Assembly (NCBI GenBank): GCA_003214175.1
Contig: QCLZ01000001.1
Coordinates: 1-64,000, forward strand
Direction: 5' to 3'
DNA from: Prochlorococcus sp. AG-418-I20
Lineage (GTDB): Bacteria > Cyanobacteriota > Cyanobacteriia > PCC-6307 > Cyanobiaceae
Length of the DNA stretch: 64,000 nt
Shown here: positions 1 to 9,921 of the stretch, piece by piece
How positions within the stretch are numbered: position 1 is the first letter of the stretch
Layout: every line of letters starts with the position of its first letter
Program-made: the position numbers and the translations under genes
The notes under the pieces: generated by a model
Told to the model about the DNA's origin: nothing
What the model saw: the letters and a program-made list of their open reading frames with translations, nothing else
Database searches by the model: none

Positions 1-1
1 T

Positions 2-1048
2 GGTGGCGCAGTAGGAGTTATTCTTGATGGATGCCCCCCGAGATTAAAAATAGATGTAAAGCTAATACAAAATGAATTAAATAGGCGTAGACCTGGACAA
101 AGTGACATTACAACACCTCGAAATGAAGAAGATAAAATTGAAATATTAAGTGGGATAAAGGAAGGCTTAACACTTGGAACTCCAATAGCAATGTTGGTAA
201 GAAACAAGGATCAAAGACCAGGAGATTATAATAATTTGGAGCAAGTATTTAGACCTTCTCATGCAGATGGTACATATCATCTTAAATATGGAATTCAGGC
301 AAGTTCTGGGGGAGGAAGAGCCTCTGCTAGAGAAACAATTGGAAGGGTAGCCGCTGGTGCCATAGCAAAACAATTATTAAAAAACTTCTGCAACATTGAA
401 ATACTATCTTGGGTAAAGCGCATACATGATATTGATTCTGATATCAATAAAGAGAAGATTTCTCCCAATAAAATAGATTCTAATATTGTTAGATGTCCTG
501 ATGAAAAGGTATCAGCAGAAATGATAGAGAGAATTAAGGAATTAAAGCGTCAAGGAGACTCTTGTGGAGGTGTTATTGAATGTATGGTAAGGAATGTTCC
601 GTCTGGTCTTGGAATGCCTGTTTTTGATAAATTAGAAGCTGATTTGGCAAAAGCTTTGATGTCTTTGCCTGCCACGAAAGGCTTTGAAATAGGTTCAGGT
701 TTCTCTGGAACTTATTTAAAAGGAAGCGAACATAATGATGCCTTCATTAAGTCTGATGATATTAGTAAGTTAAAAACAACATCTAACAATTCAGGCGGAA
801 TACAAGGAGGAATAAGTAATGGCGAAAATATTGAGATGAAGATAGCTTTTAAACCCACAGCAACCATAGGAAAAGAACAGAAAACTGTAAATGCTGAAGG
901 AAAAGAAGTATTGTTGAAAGCAAAAGGGAGGCATGATCCATGCGTTCTACCAAGAGCAGTCCCTATGGTTGATGCTATGGTGGCATTAGTACTTGCTGAT
1001 CATTTACTTCTGAATCAAGCTCAATGTGGCTTAATGAATAATAAGTAG
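2..1048 (+). CDS. aroC: Chorismate synthase, 5'-truncated by the window edge
   Basis: Catalyses the last common step of aromatic amino acid synthesis, EPSP to chorismate, using reduced FMN; cytosolic. The open frame runs in from the left edge without a start, so the N-terminus (roughly the first 15-20 residues, inferred) lies outside the window. Visible family motifs are [31 protein letters not shown] and [17 protein letters not shown], then a C-terminal [18 protein letters not shown]. These are chorismate synthase signatures spread over the full length. It converges with the aldolase gene on the opposite strand, 31 bp away. Confidence 0.97.
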   Translation, partial: GGAVGVILDGCPPRLKIDVKLIQNELNRRRPGQSDITTPRNEEDKIEILSGIKEGLTLGTPIAMLVRNKDQRPGDYNNLEQVFRPSHADGTYHLKYGIQASSGGGRASARETIGRVAAGAIAKQLLKNFCNIEILSWVKRIHDIDSDINKEKISPNKIDSNIVRCPDEKVSAEMIERIKELKRQGDSCGGVIECMVRNVPSGLGMPVFDKLEADLAKALMSLPATKGFEIGSGFSGTYLKGSEHNDAFIKSDDISKLKTTSNNSGGIQGGISNGENIEMKIAFKPTATIGKEQKTVNAEGKEVLLKAKGRHDPCVLPRAVPMVDAMVALVLADHLLLNQAQCGLMNNK

Positions 1049-1079
1049 TTTTGTTAGATAAATTATATTTATCTTTGAT

Positions 1080-1706
1080 TTAATTGTTTTTGAGCCATTC
1101 AGATATTTTTGGATCAAATTTTTTATTTATGATGCCTTTATCTCCAATCACGATTGCTTTGAATCCTAAAGATTTATAAGTTTTTACGTCATTGATTGAT
1201 AGGCCTCCAGCAGCAATGAAATCAATATTTTTAAAGTTGAGTATATCTATCGAACTATCTTTACTTTTTATTGGATAAATTTTGATAATTTTGCAATTTA
1301 AATTTATAGCTTCCTTAAGATCTTTTAAATTTTTAATCCCAGGAATTAATAAATAATTTTTTGACTTTGCATAAATGAAAAGATCTTTATCCCAGAATTT
1401 CATCATTGAAAAAGTTAATCCAATTTTTAAAGAATCCTCTAATGATTGCTTATTAACTATAGAGGCAGAGCCTAAATTAATTTTTGGATATTTAATTTTG
1501 ATTTCGGATACAAAATCCAACCAATTTTTGTTGTTAGACCAACTTATCTCAATATTCTTTAATCCGAATTTTACTAAGCATTCTAGTTCTTTAAAAAATG
1601 AATTTCTTATAGAATTATTTGAGTAGATACTATTCTCAGGTTTTATCAATAAAAAAAAAGATTCTTTTTGCCATAAATTCGAAAAAGAATCTTCGTTAGT
1701 ATTCAT
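1080..1706 (-). CDS. eda: Probable 2-keto-3-deoxy-6-phosphogluconate (KDPG/KHG) aldolase
   Basis: Class I TIM-barrel aldolase of the Entner-Doudoroff route, splitting KDPG to pyruvate and glyceraldehyde 3-phosphate. The 208-residue length fits. Segments that align by eye with the E. coli enzyme are NIEISW (catalytic Glu strand), NLGSASIVN, LLIPGIKNLKDLKEA, IIKIYP (the Schiff-base Lys strand, KFFPAE in E. coli) and IAAGGLSINDV. The SPG-type loop after the third strand is replaced by SMMKFWD, so the protein is divergent. It lies 21 bp downstream of ftsH on the same strand and may be the last gene of sat-ftsH-eda. Family call is fairly firm; exact substrate is inferred. Confidence 0.75.
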   Translation of the reverse strand: MNTNEDSFSNLWQKESFFLLIKPENSIYSNNSIRNSFFKELECLVKFGLKNIEISWSNNKNWLDFVSEIKIKYPKINLGSASIVNKQSLEDSLKIGLTFSMMKFWDKDLFIYAKSKNYLLIPGIKNLKDLKEAINLNCKIIKIYPIKSKDSSIDILNFKNIDFIAAGGLSINDVKTYKSLGFKAIVIGDKGIINKKFDPKISEWLKNN

Positions 1707-1727
1707 GAAAAATTTAATTTTTATAAA

Positions 1728-3581
1728 CTAAATATAATTTGCTACTTTAACTTCCGAACGATTAAGCAAATCTTGAATATCTTCAGTATCTATAGTTTCT
1801 CTTTCAATAAGCATTTGAGCCATTTCATCAAGTACAGGTCTATTGTCAGATAAAACTTTCGTTGCTCTCTTGTAGGCTACATCTACTAGCTCTGAAACCT
1901 CTACATCTATAGTTGCAGCTGTATCTTCAGAAAAATCTCTTGTAGAACTCATATCCCTGCCAAGAAACATACCTCCTTGAGATTGTCCTAAGGCGACTGG
2001 TCCTATTTTGTCACTCATGCCGAATTTAGTAATCATTTGTCTTGCTACATTAGCAACTTGCTGTAAGTCATTTGAAGCCCCCGTTGTAACTTCTTCTTCT
2101 CCGTAAACTAATTCTTCTGCAACTCTTCCACCTAAAGCTACAGCCATTTGATTTTGTAGGTAAGAACGTGAGTAGAGACCTGATTCCATTCTTTCTTCAC
2201 TTGGAGTAAAAAACGTAAGACCTCCTGCTTGTCCTCTAGGAATTATTGAAACCTTTGCTACAGGGTCATAATCAGGCATTAATGCTCCTACAAGCGCATG
2301 ACCTGCTTCGTGATAAGCAACTAATTCTTTTTTCTTGTCACTAATAACTCTATCTTTTTTCTCTGGTCCAGCCATTACTCTTTCAATAGCGTCACCAACT
2401 TCGTCGTTACTCACTTTATCTAGATCTTTTCTAGCTGCTAATATTGCTGCTTCGTTAAGTAGATTAGCTAAATCAGCTCCTGTAAATCCTGGAGTTCTTC
2501 TGGCAACTTTATCTAAATCAACATCTTTTGAGAGTGTTTTATCTTTAGCGTGAACGTTTAATATTTGTAATCTTCCTGCATAATCGGGTCTGTCTACTGT
2601 TACCTGTCTATCAAATCTTCCGGGACGCATTAAAGCTGAATCTAAGACATCAGGCCTATTAGTAGCCGCAACTATTATTATTCCCGAATTACCTTCGAAA
2701 CCATCCATTTCGGTTAGGAGTTGATTTAATGTTTGTTCTCTTTCATCATTTCCACCTCCCATGCCAGCACCCCTTTGTCTTCCAACAGCATCTATTTCGT
2801 CAATGAAAACAATACAAGGGGCATTCTTTTTAGCTTGTTCAAAAAGATCTCTTACTCTGCTGGCCCCAACTCCTACAAACATTTCTACAAATTCTGAACC
2901 TGATATTGAGAAAAAAGGTACTCCTGCTTCTCCAGCTACCGCTTTAGCTAGCAATGTTTTACCTGTACCAGGAGGTCCAACAAGAAGAACCCCTTTTGGA
3001 ATTTTTGCTCCAACTGCAGTAAATCTATCAGGACTTTTAAGAAAATCTACAACTTCAGTGAGTTCTAATTTTGCTCCTTCAACACCTGCAACATCTGAAA
3101 AAGTTACTTGTGTAGATGGTTCCATTTGGAGTCTGGCTTTGCTTTTACCGAAACTCATAGCAGGATTACCCCCTCCAGCGTTTCCGCTTTGGGATCTTCG
3201 GAAAAGAAAAAATAAGCCTCCAATCAAAAGTACTGGAAAAATCAAGCTACTTACAGCTTGTTGCCATGGATTAGCTAATTTTGTAGGAGTTACAGCAATG
3301 TCTACATTATTTTCAGTTAGGATTTTTAACAAATCTTTGTCTGGGGCTAAATTGACCTCTGATCTGCTCCCATCATCTTCAACAACTTGAGCTGTTGCAT
3401 TGTCTGGAGATATTAGGACTCTACTGATCTCTTTATCTTGAACTGCCTCTATAAAATCACTATATCTTAAGGTTTTTGTAGCATTTTCAGTACTTGAATT
3501 ATCAAATACAGAAGTACCAATGAAAATTACAGTAATAACAGCTAGAACATAAAGTCCTACGTTTCTCCAGCGTTTGTTCAC
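1728..3581 (-). CDS. ftsH: FtsH AAA+ zinc metalloprotease
   Basis: Membrane-anchored ATP-dependent protease; thylakoid members degrade damaged photosystem II D1 protein (family knowledge). Two N-terminal membrane segments near residues 9-26 and 110-127 flank a lumenal domain. Walker A GPPGTGKT is at 202-209, Walker B IVFIDEID near 258-264, the second region of homology [20 protein letters not shown] near 306-325, and the zinc motif HEAGH at 424-428 with a third acidic ligand near D505. Length of 617 residues is normal. It follows sat by 46 bp on the same strand. Cyanobacteria carry several ftsH paralogues; which one this is was not resolved. Confidence 0.97.
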   Translation of the reverse strand: MNKRWRNVGLYVLAVITVIFIGTSVFDNSSTENATKTLRYSDFIEAVQDKEISRVLISPDNATAQVVEDDGSRSEVNLAPDKDLLKILTENNVDIAVTPTKLANPWQQAVSSLIFPVLLIGGLFFLFRRSQSGNAGGGNPAMSFGKSKARLQMEPSTQVTFSDVAGVEGAKLELTEVVDFLKSPDRFTAVGAKIPKGVLLVGPPGTGKTLLAKAVAGEAGVPFFSISGSEFVEMFVGVGASRVRDLFEQAKKNAPCIVFIDEIDAVGRQRGAGMGGGNDEREQTLNQLLTEMDGFEGNSGIIIVAATNRPDVLDSALMRPGRFDRQVTVDRPDYAGRLQILNVHAKDKTLSKDVDLDKVARRTPGFTGADLANLLNEAAILAARKDLDKVSNDEVGDAIERVMAGPEKKDRVISDKKKELVAYHEAGHALVGALMPDYDPVAKVSIIPRGQAGGLTFFTPSEERMESGLYSRSYLQNQMAVALGGRVAEELVYGEEEVTTGASNDLQQVANVARQMITKFGMSDKIGPVALGQSQGGMFLGRDMSSTRDFSEDTAATIDVEVSELVDVAYKRATKVLSDNRPVLDEMAQMLIERETIDTEDIQDLLNRSEVKVANYI

Positions 3582-3627
3582 GATAAATAATCTTTATTAA
3601 AACTATGATACTAATAATAAAACATTA

Positions 3628-4803
3628 TTAAGAGCGTCTAAGAACATCTACTACACTTTTGAATGCAAACCATTCAGGAATTGGCTCGCCATTCCTCAAT
3701 TTCTTCCTAAATTCAGTACCACTAAGTTTCATAATTTCATAATTTAATTCTTTAGCTTCTTCAGCTGTAATATATCCTTTTTCCTTGGTATAAACTAAAT
3801 TTTTTGAAGGAACAGTCCTCATCATCAATTCGTCTGCGCATTTTTTTGCAAAATTCTGGGCGTCATATGGGCCATAAAAATCTTCTCCTGTTGATGATGA
3901 CTTACAGCCAGCCATATCTCTACCGATAATAAAATGGGTGCAGCCATAATTCCTCCTGATTATCATATGTTGAAGAGCTTCTCTTGGTCCTGCCATATGC
4001 ATTGAATAAGGTAAAAAAGCCCATTTTATCCTTTCATCAGATATTTCTTCTTCCAATTCTTTATAGGTCAAATATCTAACTTTCCCAGGGATATCATCTT
4101 GTTGCGTTGGCCCACAAGTTGGATGTACTAAAACAACTGAATTAGGAGAGACATTCTCTGATAGTAGAGCATTAGTAAATAATTCATAATGTGCCCTATG
4201 AATTGGATTTCTGCATTGAAATGCAACTACATCATAATTTGATGGCAGCGTAGCTCTTACTTCTAAAGGGGTTTTGCAGGGGAACTCCCTAATTGGCAAC
4301 TCGAATCCATAAACTCTTCCTCCTATATAAAATCTTCCTCTCTCATTAAAAATCATCTTAACAGCAGGATGATCTAAGGAATTAGTGCCATAACAAAGTT
4401 TAGCTTCTAAGGATTTATCAGGCTCCCACATAGAACTTACTTCTAAAACTGCTATTTTTTGGTTTTTGTAGGTAAGCAAGATTGTTTCACCAGCTTTAAC
4501 TTTTTCATTATTTGAATCAAACACAATTGGTAAGCCAAAAAGTAAACCGCTTGCGTCTCTAATATTTTTGATAACCGATTTGTAGTTACTCTCATCCATA
4601 AAACCTTCCAAGGGAGAAAAAGCCCCAACCATCAAAAGTTCGACATCACATGCATTTCTCTCGCTACATTCAAACTCATAAGTAGCTTTGGAGATGAGAT
4701 CATTTTTAAGGTTATTATCTATGATAATTAAATTTTTTAGTTCCCCTCCATAAGGCGGTATTAGTCCATTAGAGTCTGTTTTTGTTTTTTGTTGTAATTC
4801 CAT
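3628..4803 (-). CDS. sat: ATP sulfurylase (sulfate adenylyltransferase)
   Basis: Activates sulfate with ATP to adenosine phosphosulfate, the entry step of assimilatory sulfate reduction. The 391-residue protein has an N-terminal PUA-like part and a nucleotidyltransferase domain with QCRNPIHRAH at 196-205 (family QxRNPxHxxH), LVHPTCGPTQQDD and IIGRDMAGCKS. No fused APS kinase domain is present. The ATG at 4803 is preceded by an A-rich tract and separated from psbO by a hairpin terminator, so sat probably has its own promoter in a very short gap. ftsH follows in the same direction. Confidence 0.97.
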   Translation of the reverse strand: MELQQKTKTDSNGLIPPYGGELKNLIIIDNNLKNDLISKATYEFECSERNACDVELLMVGAFSPLEGFMDESNYKSVIKNIRDASGLLFGLPIVFDSNNEKVKAGETILLTYKNQKIAVLEVSSMWEPDKSLEAKLCYGTNSLDHPAVKMIFNERGRFYIGGRVYGFELPIREFPCKTPLEVRATLPSNYDVVAFQCRNPIHRAHYELFTNALLSENVSPNSVVLVHPTCGPTQQDDIPGKVRYLTYKELEEEISDERIKWAFLPYSMHMAGPREALQHMIIRRNYGCTHFIIGRDMAGCKSSSTGEDFYGPYDAQNFAKKCADELMMRTVPSKNLVYTKEKGYITAEEAKELNYEIMKLSGTEFRKKLRNGEPIPEWFAFKSVVDVLRRS

Positions 4804-4829
4804 TTTTTTTATTTTTAAAGAAAAATTTT

Positions 4830-4864
4830 GAAAAAAAAAGAGGGGTTTAACCCCCTTTTTTTTC
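4830..4864 (-). terminator. Rho-independent terminator of psbO
   Basis: On the minus strand a GGGG/CCCC stem with a TTAAA-type loop (plus-strand positions 4842-4854) is followed by a run of about ten T residues (the A-run at 4830-4839 on the plus strand). It sits 12 bp beyond the psbO stop codon. The stem is short but GC-only in an AT-rich genome, which fits termination of the abundant psbO message before sat. Confidence 0.7.
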
Positions 4865-4875
4865 TTATTTAGTAT

Positions 4876-5670
4876 TTATGCCTTTCTTCCGTAAAGCTCT
4901 CCTATTATTTTTACATCAAGTGGATCTTTTGAACCCATATCTGTATCTGAAGGTTGGATAGCTTCGAAAGTACCAGCAAATTCGTCTGTGTCAGAATCTA
5001 CATTGTTTATTGAAAGAGTAATAACACCAGTACCATTTACATCAACTTTAATATTTTCTTTAGCAAGTTCTTCATCATCTCCTCCTAATGCAACTAAACC
5101 TTGAGCATATTCAACACCAGTATTTTTAGCTCTTGCTTTAGGATCTAGAAAATCACCAGTTCTGTAGTTAGGTGTAAATGTTGAACCACTAACCTCAGTG
5201 CCTGGCTCAATAGATGAAGGTAAATCAGCTGTAAGATCTTTTGCTGAGAATGCGAATGGGACCTCTAAGCCACCAGGTGTTAATACAGTAATAAGTTGAA
5301 AATCAATACCACCTTTTTCGGTGAAAGTTCCTGAATCTATATCTCCATAAACTTCTGTAACTGTAGTGTTATTTCTGGGACTAATAATTTTTGTAGAAAC
5401 AAATTCTGCAGCTTTCCTTTTCGTTCCTGGCACTTTCACGTAAACTTCTGTTGGATGCATGCATATTCCCTTAAGGCTATCTCCATTCCCTAGAGATATT
5501 GATCCGACAAGAGATGAGTCTAACGTAGGACAATCATTAGCTTTTCCTGTATTAACAACATCTGTAAATTGTGCATTTCCTCTTTCAGAAAAAGCATATG
5601 ATTTAGCTGGTACGAAAGCAAAAGTTAAACAAATTGAAATAACAAAAGCTAAAAAAGAACGAATTCTCAT
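4876..5670 (-). CDS. psbO: Photosystem II manganese-stabilizing protein PsbO
   Basis: Extrinsic 33 kDa lumenal subunit that stabilises the Mn4CaO5 cluster of the oxygen-evolving complex. I chose the ATG at 5670 because it begins a typical signal peptide (MRIRSFLAFVISICLTFAF, then AKSYA before cleavage); an ATG at 5715 would add 15 polar residues in front of it. Mature motifs include CPTLDSSLVG, GICMHPTEVYVKVPG, GGIDFQLITVLTPGG and LVALGGDDEEL. The two cysteines in NDCPTL and GICMHP are the expected disulfide pair. The promoter should lie in 5671-5887; no clear box stood out. Confidence 0.96.
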   Translation of the reverse strand: MRIRSFLAFVISICLTFAFVPAKSYAFSERGNAQFTDVVNTGKANDCPTLDSSLVGSISLGNGDSLKGICMHPTEVYVKVPGTKRKAAEFVSTKIISPRNNTTVTEVYGDIDSGTFTEKGGIDFQLITVLTPGGLEVPFAFSAKDLTADLPSSIEPGTEVSGSTFTPNYRTGDFLDPKARAKNTGVEYAQGLVALGGDDEELAKENIKVDVNGTGVITLSINNVDSDTDEFAGTFEAIQPSDTDMGSKDPLDVKIIGELYGRKA

Positions 5671-5887
5671 AATTAAATTTGCAGTAAAGTTCTGTGACGA
5701 TTGATTAAAGGTCATCTAAATAGTTTCAGTAGGGATATTACAAGGGAAAGGACCATAAAAGTTAGGTATTTTAAATCCTCGAAACAACCCGTAGCTTTTT
5801 AGATTTTAAAAAACTGGAATTATTTTAAGCTATCACATTATTTTTAATGATTAAGATTACAAAAAAATACAAATTAAAAAATATTTT

Positions 5888-7144
5888 TTATTTGTCCACT
5901 GAAATAATCTGAGTTATTAATTTATTCGCTAGATCAATTTTTGATGTTTTATTTATATGGTGCTCCATATCTTTTTTATCGAATAGCCAACCTTCATTTT
6001 GCGCTAAAAACCCAAATCCCTGGCCTTTAAGATCAATTGGATTTGCGAATAGATAATCACAACCTTTTTGGTAAATCTTTTTTTTAATTATTTCTCTTGC
6101 TTCTTCAATAGGCCCTGTAAAAGCACAAAAGCCTACAAAAACTTGATTATCTTTTTTGGATTTACTAATCGTTTTTAAAATATCTGGGACTATTTCCAAA
6201 TTTTTAATTAAATGATCATTGATTTTATCTTTAGGAATTTTAGCCTGTGCATCATAATTTACTTTAAAATCAGATACTGCTGCATTCATGAAAAAATAAT
6301 CATAATTCAAAATTTCACTTTTAATTGCACTTAGTAACTCAACACTTGTCTCAATTTCATATCTTTTGATTCCATCAGTTAGATCTTTATTGATTTTCAA
6401 AGGCCCATGGATGTATTTTACATTAGCTCCTCTGAACCTAGCCACTTGAGAAAGAAGTAAGCCCATAGCTCCAGAACTTTTATTAGAAATATTTCTTGCG
6501 GCATCAATGTTTTCTGAGGTGGAACCTCCAGTTATTAAGATATCTTTGTTAAGTAAATCTTTCCGATAAGGATTTTGATCATGTGAAATTATAAATTCAA
6601 TAGCTAACTGGATCAGATCATTAGGAGGTAGCTTTCCGATGCCAATCGCATCACATGCTAGGAGGCCTTCACTTGGTTGCAAAGATAAAACATTTTTATA
6701 ATTCTGTAAATCCTCATAATTTTTCTGGACAGCATTATTTAGCCACATTTGTGTATTCATAGCTGGCGCAACAATAATTGGCTTAATATTTGCCATTAAG
6801 ATGCTTGGAATCAATCCATCGGCATTGCCGGTGACCCATTTTGATAATGTTGTTGCTGTTAAAGGAGCAATAATTAAAATATCAGCCCAATTACATAGTT
6901 CTATATGAAGAGGCGATGATTGAATATTTAACCACTGATCATTTTCTAAAACGCAAGGATTTCTGCTTAAGATAGAGAGGGAAAGGGGTTTTATTAATTT
7001 TTCTGCATTTTTAGATAAAACGCATCTTATTTCATAATGTTCTTTTGATAATTGGCTAACCAATAGTGGAATTCTTACAGCTGCAATACTCCCTGTAATT
7101 AATAAAAGAATCTTTATTTTCGAGTCTGTTTTTTTAGTTTTCAT
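5888..7144 (-). CDS. coaBC: Bifunctional CoaBC (phosphopantothenoylcysteine decarboxylase/synthetase)
   Basis: Two successive coenzyme A synthesis steps: CTP-dependent joining of cysteine to 4'-phosphopantothenate, then FMN-dependent decarboxylation. The N-terminal flavoprotein half shows LLITGSIAAVR, the histidine segment SPLHIELCNWADILIIAPLT and the PAMN substrate motif in APAMNTQMW. The CoaB half begins at ILITGGSTSENIDAARNISN and keeps the lysines of KIPKDK. I chose the ATG at 7144, which has an AGGA element about 8 nt upstream, over a TTG at 7162. It overlaps the end of the preceding DUF2555 gene by 11 bp, suggesting coupled translation. Confidence 0.93.
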   Translation of the reverse strand: MKTKKTDSKIKILLLITGSIAAVRIPLLVSQLSKEHYEIRCVLSKNAEKLIKPLSLSILSRNPCVLENDQWLNIQSSPLHIELCNWADILIIAPLTATTLSKWVTGNADGLIPSILMANIKPIIVAPAMNTQMWLNNAVQKNYEDLQNYKNVLSLQPSEGLLACDAIGIGKLPPNDLIQLAIEFIISHDQNPYRKDLLNKDILITGGSTSENIDAARNISNKSSGAMGLLLSQVARFRGANVKYIHGPLKINKDLTDGIKRYEIETSVELLSAIKSEILNYDYFFMNAAVSDFKVNYDAQAKIPKDKINDHLIKNLEIVPDILKTISKSKKDNQVFVGFCAFTGPIEEAREIIKKKIYQKGCDYLFANPIDLKGQGFGFLAQNEGWLFDKKDMEHHINKTSKIDLANKLITQIISVDK

Positions 7145-7355
7145 CAAAAGGTTCCTGATCAAGGAGATGGATATAATCAGATGTTAATTCAGGTCTGTTG
7201 ATTGCAAGTGCTCTAAGCAAGTGCCAATCTTTTAAACCATCAAATGGTGTTGAATAATTATCTTCTTCTAACCTTTTTGCAAGCTCTAAGGTCATTTCTT
7301 CATTGAAAGAATTGACTAGTTCCTCACTTATCTTATTTTCAGAAATAAATTCCAT
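7134..7355 (-). CDS. DUF2555 family small cyanobacterial protein
   Basis: A 73-residue soluble acidic protein with ELAKRLEEDNY followed by PFDGLKDWHLLRALAINRPEL and a LLDQEPFDEN tail, the pattern I associate with DUF2555, a family restricted to cyanobacteria and of unknown function. It is the first gene of an apparent two-gene unit with coaBC, overlapping it by 11 bp. No catalytic motif, signal peptide or membrane segment is visible. The family name is from memory of the motif and is moderately certain; the coding call is firm. Confidence 0.75.
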   Translation of the reverse strand: MEFISENKISEELVNSFNEEMTLELAKRLEEDNYSTPFDGLKDWHLLRALAINRPELTSDYIHLLDQEPFDEN

Positions 7356-7465
7356 ATTGAATTAAGACAATATTCTAATAATAAAGCTTCAAGCAATTTA
7401 TTTAGAATTGATAGAAGTGTTAAAAACATATTTACAAGAATATGATAATGTTCGAAGGTATTTTT

Positions 7466-7493
7466 TTGACATGTTATATAAAAGATTTATCTT
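7466..7493 (+). promoter_or_regulatory. Candidate sigma70-type promoter for the 7570 gene pair
   Basis: TTGACA at 7466-7471 and TATCTT at 7488-7493, separated by 16 nt, precede the plus-strand gene at 7570 and predict a start near 7500 with a leader of about 70 nt. The -35 match is perfect, which is uncommon in this AT-rich genome; the -10 matches TANNNT only. Confidence 0.4.
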
Positions 7494-7569
7494 CATTCTC
7501 AGTTAAAAATATGCAAACTTCCCTTATAGAAAATATTATTTCTTAAAATTCTAAGAATTAAAATTAATC

Positions 7570-7770
7570 ATGTCGCAAACCAAAAGAGAGCAAGTTATTA
7601 GTCACCTACGCTATTTAAGGCAAGAATTAAGAGAAATGCATTTAGGGATAAAAGAAGATGAACTTTATCCTGAGCCAGGAGAACTGAGAGGAATTATGGC
7701 ACAGTTGGAGGCTTTACTTGAATTAGTAGAAGGAAACACTAAAATTCAAACAAACTCTGAAGCGGCTTAG
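7570..7770 (+). CDS. Small conserved hypothetical protein
   Basis: A 66-residue charged protein, probably mostly alpha-helical: an N-terminal basic helix (KREQVISHLRYLRQELREM), a short loop containing YPEPGELRG, then a second helix (MAQLEALLELVEG). I recognise no domain. The strongly heptad-like leucine spacing suggests a small helical hairpin that could bind a partner. It has a good upstream promoter candidate and is followed 11 bp later by the Ycf20-like gene, so the two are likely cotranscribed. Codon use and the clean boundaries support a real gene. Confidence 0.75.
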   Translation: MSQTKREQVISHLRYLRQELREMHLGIKEDELYPEPGELRGIMAQLEALLELVEGNTKIQTNSEAA

Positions 7771-7781
7771 TGTAAAACAAA

Positions 7782-8123
7782 ATGGTTTTTAGACCACAAA
7801 AGACAAATTTTCAATTAAAGATTGTAGAAAATATTCAAACACTCAGTATGTGGGCAAATAATCCATGGAGAAGATATTCAACATCTTTAATAATACTTTT
7901 ATTAGGTTATTTTTTAGGAAGTTCACTTGGTATGGTAAGTGCTGTAGTGGAACTTATGGATCCGGTAGCAGCGTTCTTATCGGTTGTTTTTATTGAAATT
8001 TTGATAGTTCTTAGAAGAAATTTTCGAATTGAAAGGAAAAAAAAATTTTTAGTTCTATTATTAGATTCATTTAGATTAGGAATATTTTATGGCTTCTTTA
8101 CTGAAAGTCTTAAATTACTTTAA
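7782..8123 (+). CDS. ycf20: Ycf20-like (DUF565) membrane protein
   Basis: A 113-residue protein with the segment [25 protein letters not shown], which resembles the DUF565/Ycf20 family of cyanobacteria and plastids, followed by a second hydrophobic stretch ([16 protein letters not shown]) and a third near the C-terminus. Plant Ycf20 proteins have been linked to non-photochemical quenching; no role is established here. It overlaps the 3' end of pyrB on the opposite strand by 4 bp. Confidence 0.7.
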   Translation: MVFRPQKTNFQLKIVENIQTLSMWANNPWRRYSTSLIILLLGYFLGSSLGMVSAVVELMDPVAAFLSVVFIEILIVLRRNFRIERKKKFLVLLLDSFRLGIFYGFFTESLKLL

Positions 8124-9142
8124 ATTTGTTCATTATATTTTTGTAATAAATAAAGTAACGCCATTCTTATGGGAATACCATTTGCAACTTGATTGTTGAT
8201 TAAGCAATTAGGATATTTATCTACTACTTCACTACTGATTTCAATACCTCTATTAATAGGTCCGGGATGAAGAATTGGAATTTCTTTACTATTTAAAGTT
8301 AATTTATCCAGGGTTAAGCCGTAATCCAAACTATATGAATTAATGTTGCTTAATAAATTCTCCATCATTCTTTCTTTCTGGAGCCTTAACACAATAACTG
8401 CATCTGCAATTTTTATTGATTCTTCCAATGATCTAGAAATTGTTATGGAACCTCTCGATTTAACAGGATCTTCTGCTTGATTTGGGACAGGAGTTTTTAA
8501 AAAATTAGTAAATTGATCAGGTATTAATGTTTTAGGACCACATAAAGTTATGTCTGCGCCAAATGCACTCAAAGCCCAAATATTTGATCTTGCAACCCTT
8601 GAATGATCAACATCACCAATTATTAAAATATTTTTAGAATTTAAAACCTCTGGATTTAGCGATTTTTTCGAGAAGAATTTTATTAATGTATAAATATCAA
8701 GTAATCCTTGACTAGGGTGACTATGTGACCCATCTCCTGCATTAAGGATCGAAGTCCTAGAATTTATTGCATCAAGTTTTTTTGCGATCTCAAAGGTTAT
8801 GTAACTTGATGAATGTCTAATAACTAATGTATCTGCTCCCATTGCTGAATAAGTAATTGCTGTATCAATAATTGTTTCTCCTTTCGTTAAAGAACTTGAG
8901 GCTGGAGCAAAGGTTTGTATATCAGCAGAAAGTCTTTTTGCCGCAAGCTCAAAACTATTTTTTGTTCTTGTACTAGCCTCAAAAAACAAAGAAGTCACCA
9001 AGGTGCCTTGTAGGGCAGGTATCTTTTTAGTTCCTGCATTCTTTAGTGCGTCAAATCTATTAGCTAATTCAAATACTGATTTGTAATCTTCAATTGAAAA
9101 ATTAGCGAGTGTGTGGATATGTTTATGAGGCCAAATTTGCAT
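8120..9142 (-). CDS. pyrB: Aspartate carbamoyltransferase catalytic subunit
   Basis: Condenses carbamoyl phosphate with aspartate, the committed step of pyrimidine synthesis. The carbamoyl-phosphate motif STRTKNSF lies within [19 protein letters not shown], the catalytic-site segment [11 protein letters not shown] follows near residue 142, then [14 protein letters not shown] and the C-terminal [11 protein letters not shown]. Length of 340 residues is normal for the cyanobacterial enzyme. It starts 21 bp downstream of the glycosylase gene on the same strand, with pyrE elsewhere in the window at 44729. No regulatory chain (pyrI) is nearby. Confidence 0.97.
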   Translation of the reverse strand: MQIWPHKHIHTLANFSIEDYKSVFELANRFDALKNAGTKKIPALQGTLVTSLFFEASTRTKNSFELAAKRLSADIQTFAPASSSLTKGETIIDTAITYSAMGADTLVIRHSSSYITFEIAKKLDAINSRTSILNAGDGSHSHPSQGLLDIYTLIKFFSKKSLNPEVLNSKNILIIGDVDHSRVARSNIWALSAFGADITLCGPKTLIPDQFTNFLKTPVPNQAEDPVKSRGSITISRSLEESIKIADAVIVLRLQKERMMENLLSNINSYSLDYGLTLDKLTLNSKEIPILHPGPINRGIEISSEVVDKYPNCLINNQVANGIPIRMALLYLLQKYNEQI

Positions 9143-9163
9143 TACGCTTATAAAGATAAGTGA

Positions 9164-9820
9164 TTATTTGAATTGAGGTGTTTTGTCACCTTTTGCTTTC
9201 TTACTGACACTTCTACTATTTTTGAGATACCAACGCCATTTTATATTTTTTGCTTTGGATATGCCAATTCTCGTAGTTTGAATAAGATCTTTTTTTTCTA
9301 GAGTTGATTCTCTTTGAGAAATCCATAAATAATTGTTTTTAAGAACTTGAAGTGAGTTAAATGAAACGTCTATATCGAATCTCTTAGTAACTAGACCAGG
9401 TCCAGAAGCTGATCTTTCATTCTCATTAGGAATAAAAACTGCTCTGATTAAAACACCACTCGCAAAATTTTCTTTATCAGTAACTATGTTTAAACAATGA
9501 TGAATGCCATAAGATTTGTAAATATAAAATGTCCCGGGTTCACCAAATAATGATTTGTTTGATTGAGTTTTTTTCCTAGACCCATGACATGCTTCTTCTT
9601 CTTGAGAATAAGCTTCAGTTTCAACGATAACCCCCTTTATTTGATTCTTTTCATTATTTCTTATGAGGTAACAGCCAATTAAATCCGGGGCAACAAACTT
9701 AGAGTGCCGATAAAAGAAATTTTTTGGAAATAAATGTTTTTCTATTTTGTGGTATTTATCTAATATTATTTTTAGCTGAGAAATATAGTTGAGTCTATAT
9801 ATGTCGAAATTGTTTTTCAA
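9164..9820 (-). CDS. mpg: 3-methyladenine DNA glycosylase (MPG/AAG family)
   Basis: Base-excision repair glycosylase that removes alkylated and deaminated purines. Family motifs are LIGCYLIR near the start, IVETEAYSQEEEACHG (the active-site Glu region), a short basic segment, GEPGTFYIYKSYGIHHCLNIV and SGPGLVTKRF. The 218-residue length is normal; the C-terminus is lysine-rich. It precedes pyrB in the same direction, with no evident functional link beyond a probable shared transcript. Confidence 0.93.
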   Translation of the reverse strand: MKNNFDIYRLNYISQLKIILDKYHKIEKHLFPKNFFYRHSKFVAPDLIGCYLIRNNEKNQIKGVIVETEAYSQEEEACHGSRKKTQSNKSLFGEPGTFYIYKSYGIHHCLNIVTDKENFASGVLIRAVFIPNENERSASGPGLVTKRFDIDVSFNSLQVLKNNYLWISQRESTLEKKDLIQTTRIGISKAKNIKWRWYLKNSRSVSKKAKGDKTPQFK

Positions 9821-9921
9821 AAATATTTGACTATAGCTTTATTATTGTTTGTAATTCTTGGAATCTATGAATAGAATGTTTTAAATAAACTACTATTAAA
9901 AAATATAGGAGAATTCAAAAT

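Noticed and set aside
167-373. Minus-strand open frame inside aroC
   Set aside because: It lies wholly inside the chorismate synthase frame and has no family-like motifs; a shadow frame.
2761-3390. 209-codon plus-strand frame opposite ftsH
   Set aside because: It mirrors the conserved FtsH coding region; long antisense frames are expected there from codon bias.
7440-7569. Possible small RNA in the leader of the 7570 gene
   Set aside because: Only a promoter-like pair is visible, with no hairpin-plus-T terminator before the coding region.
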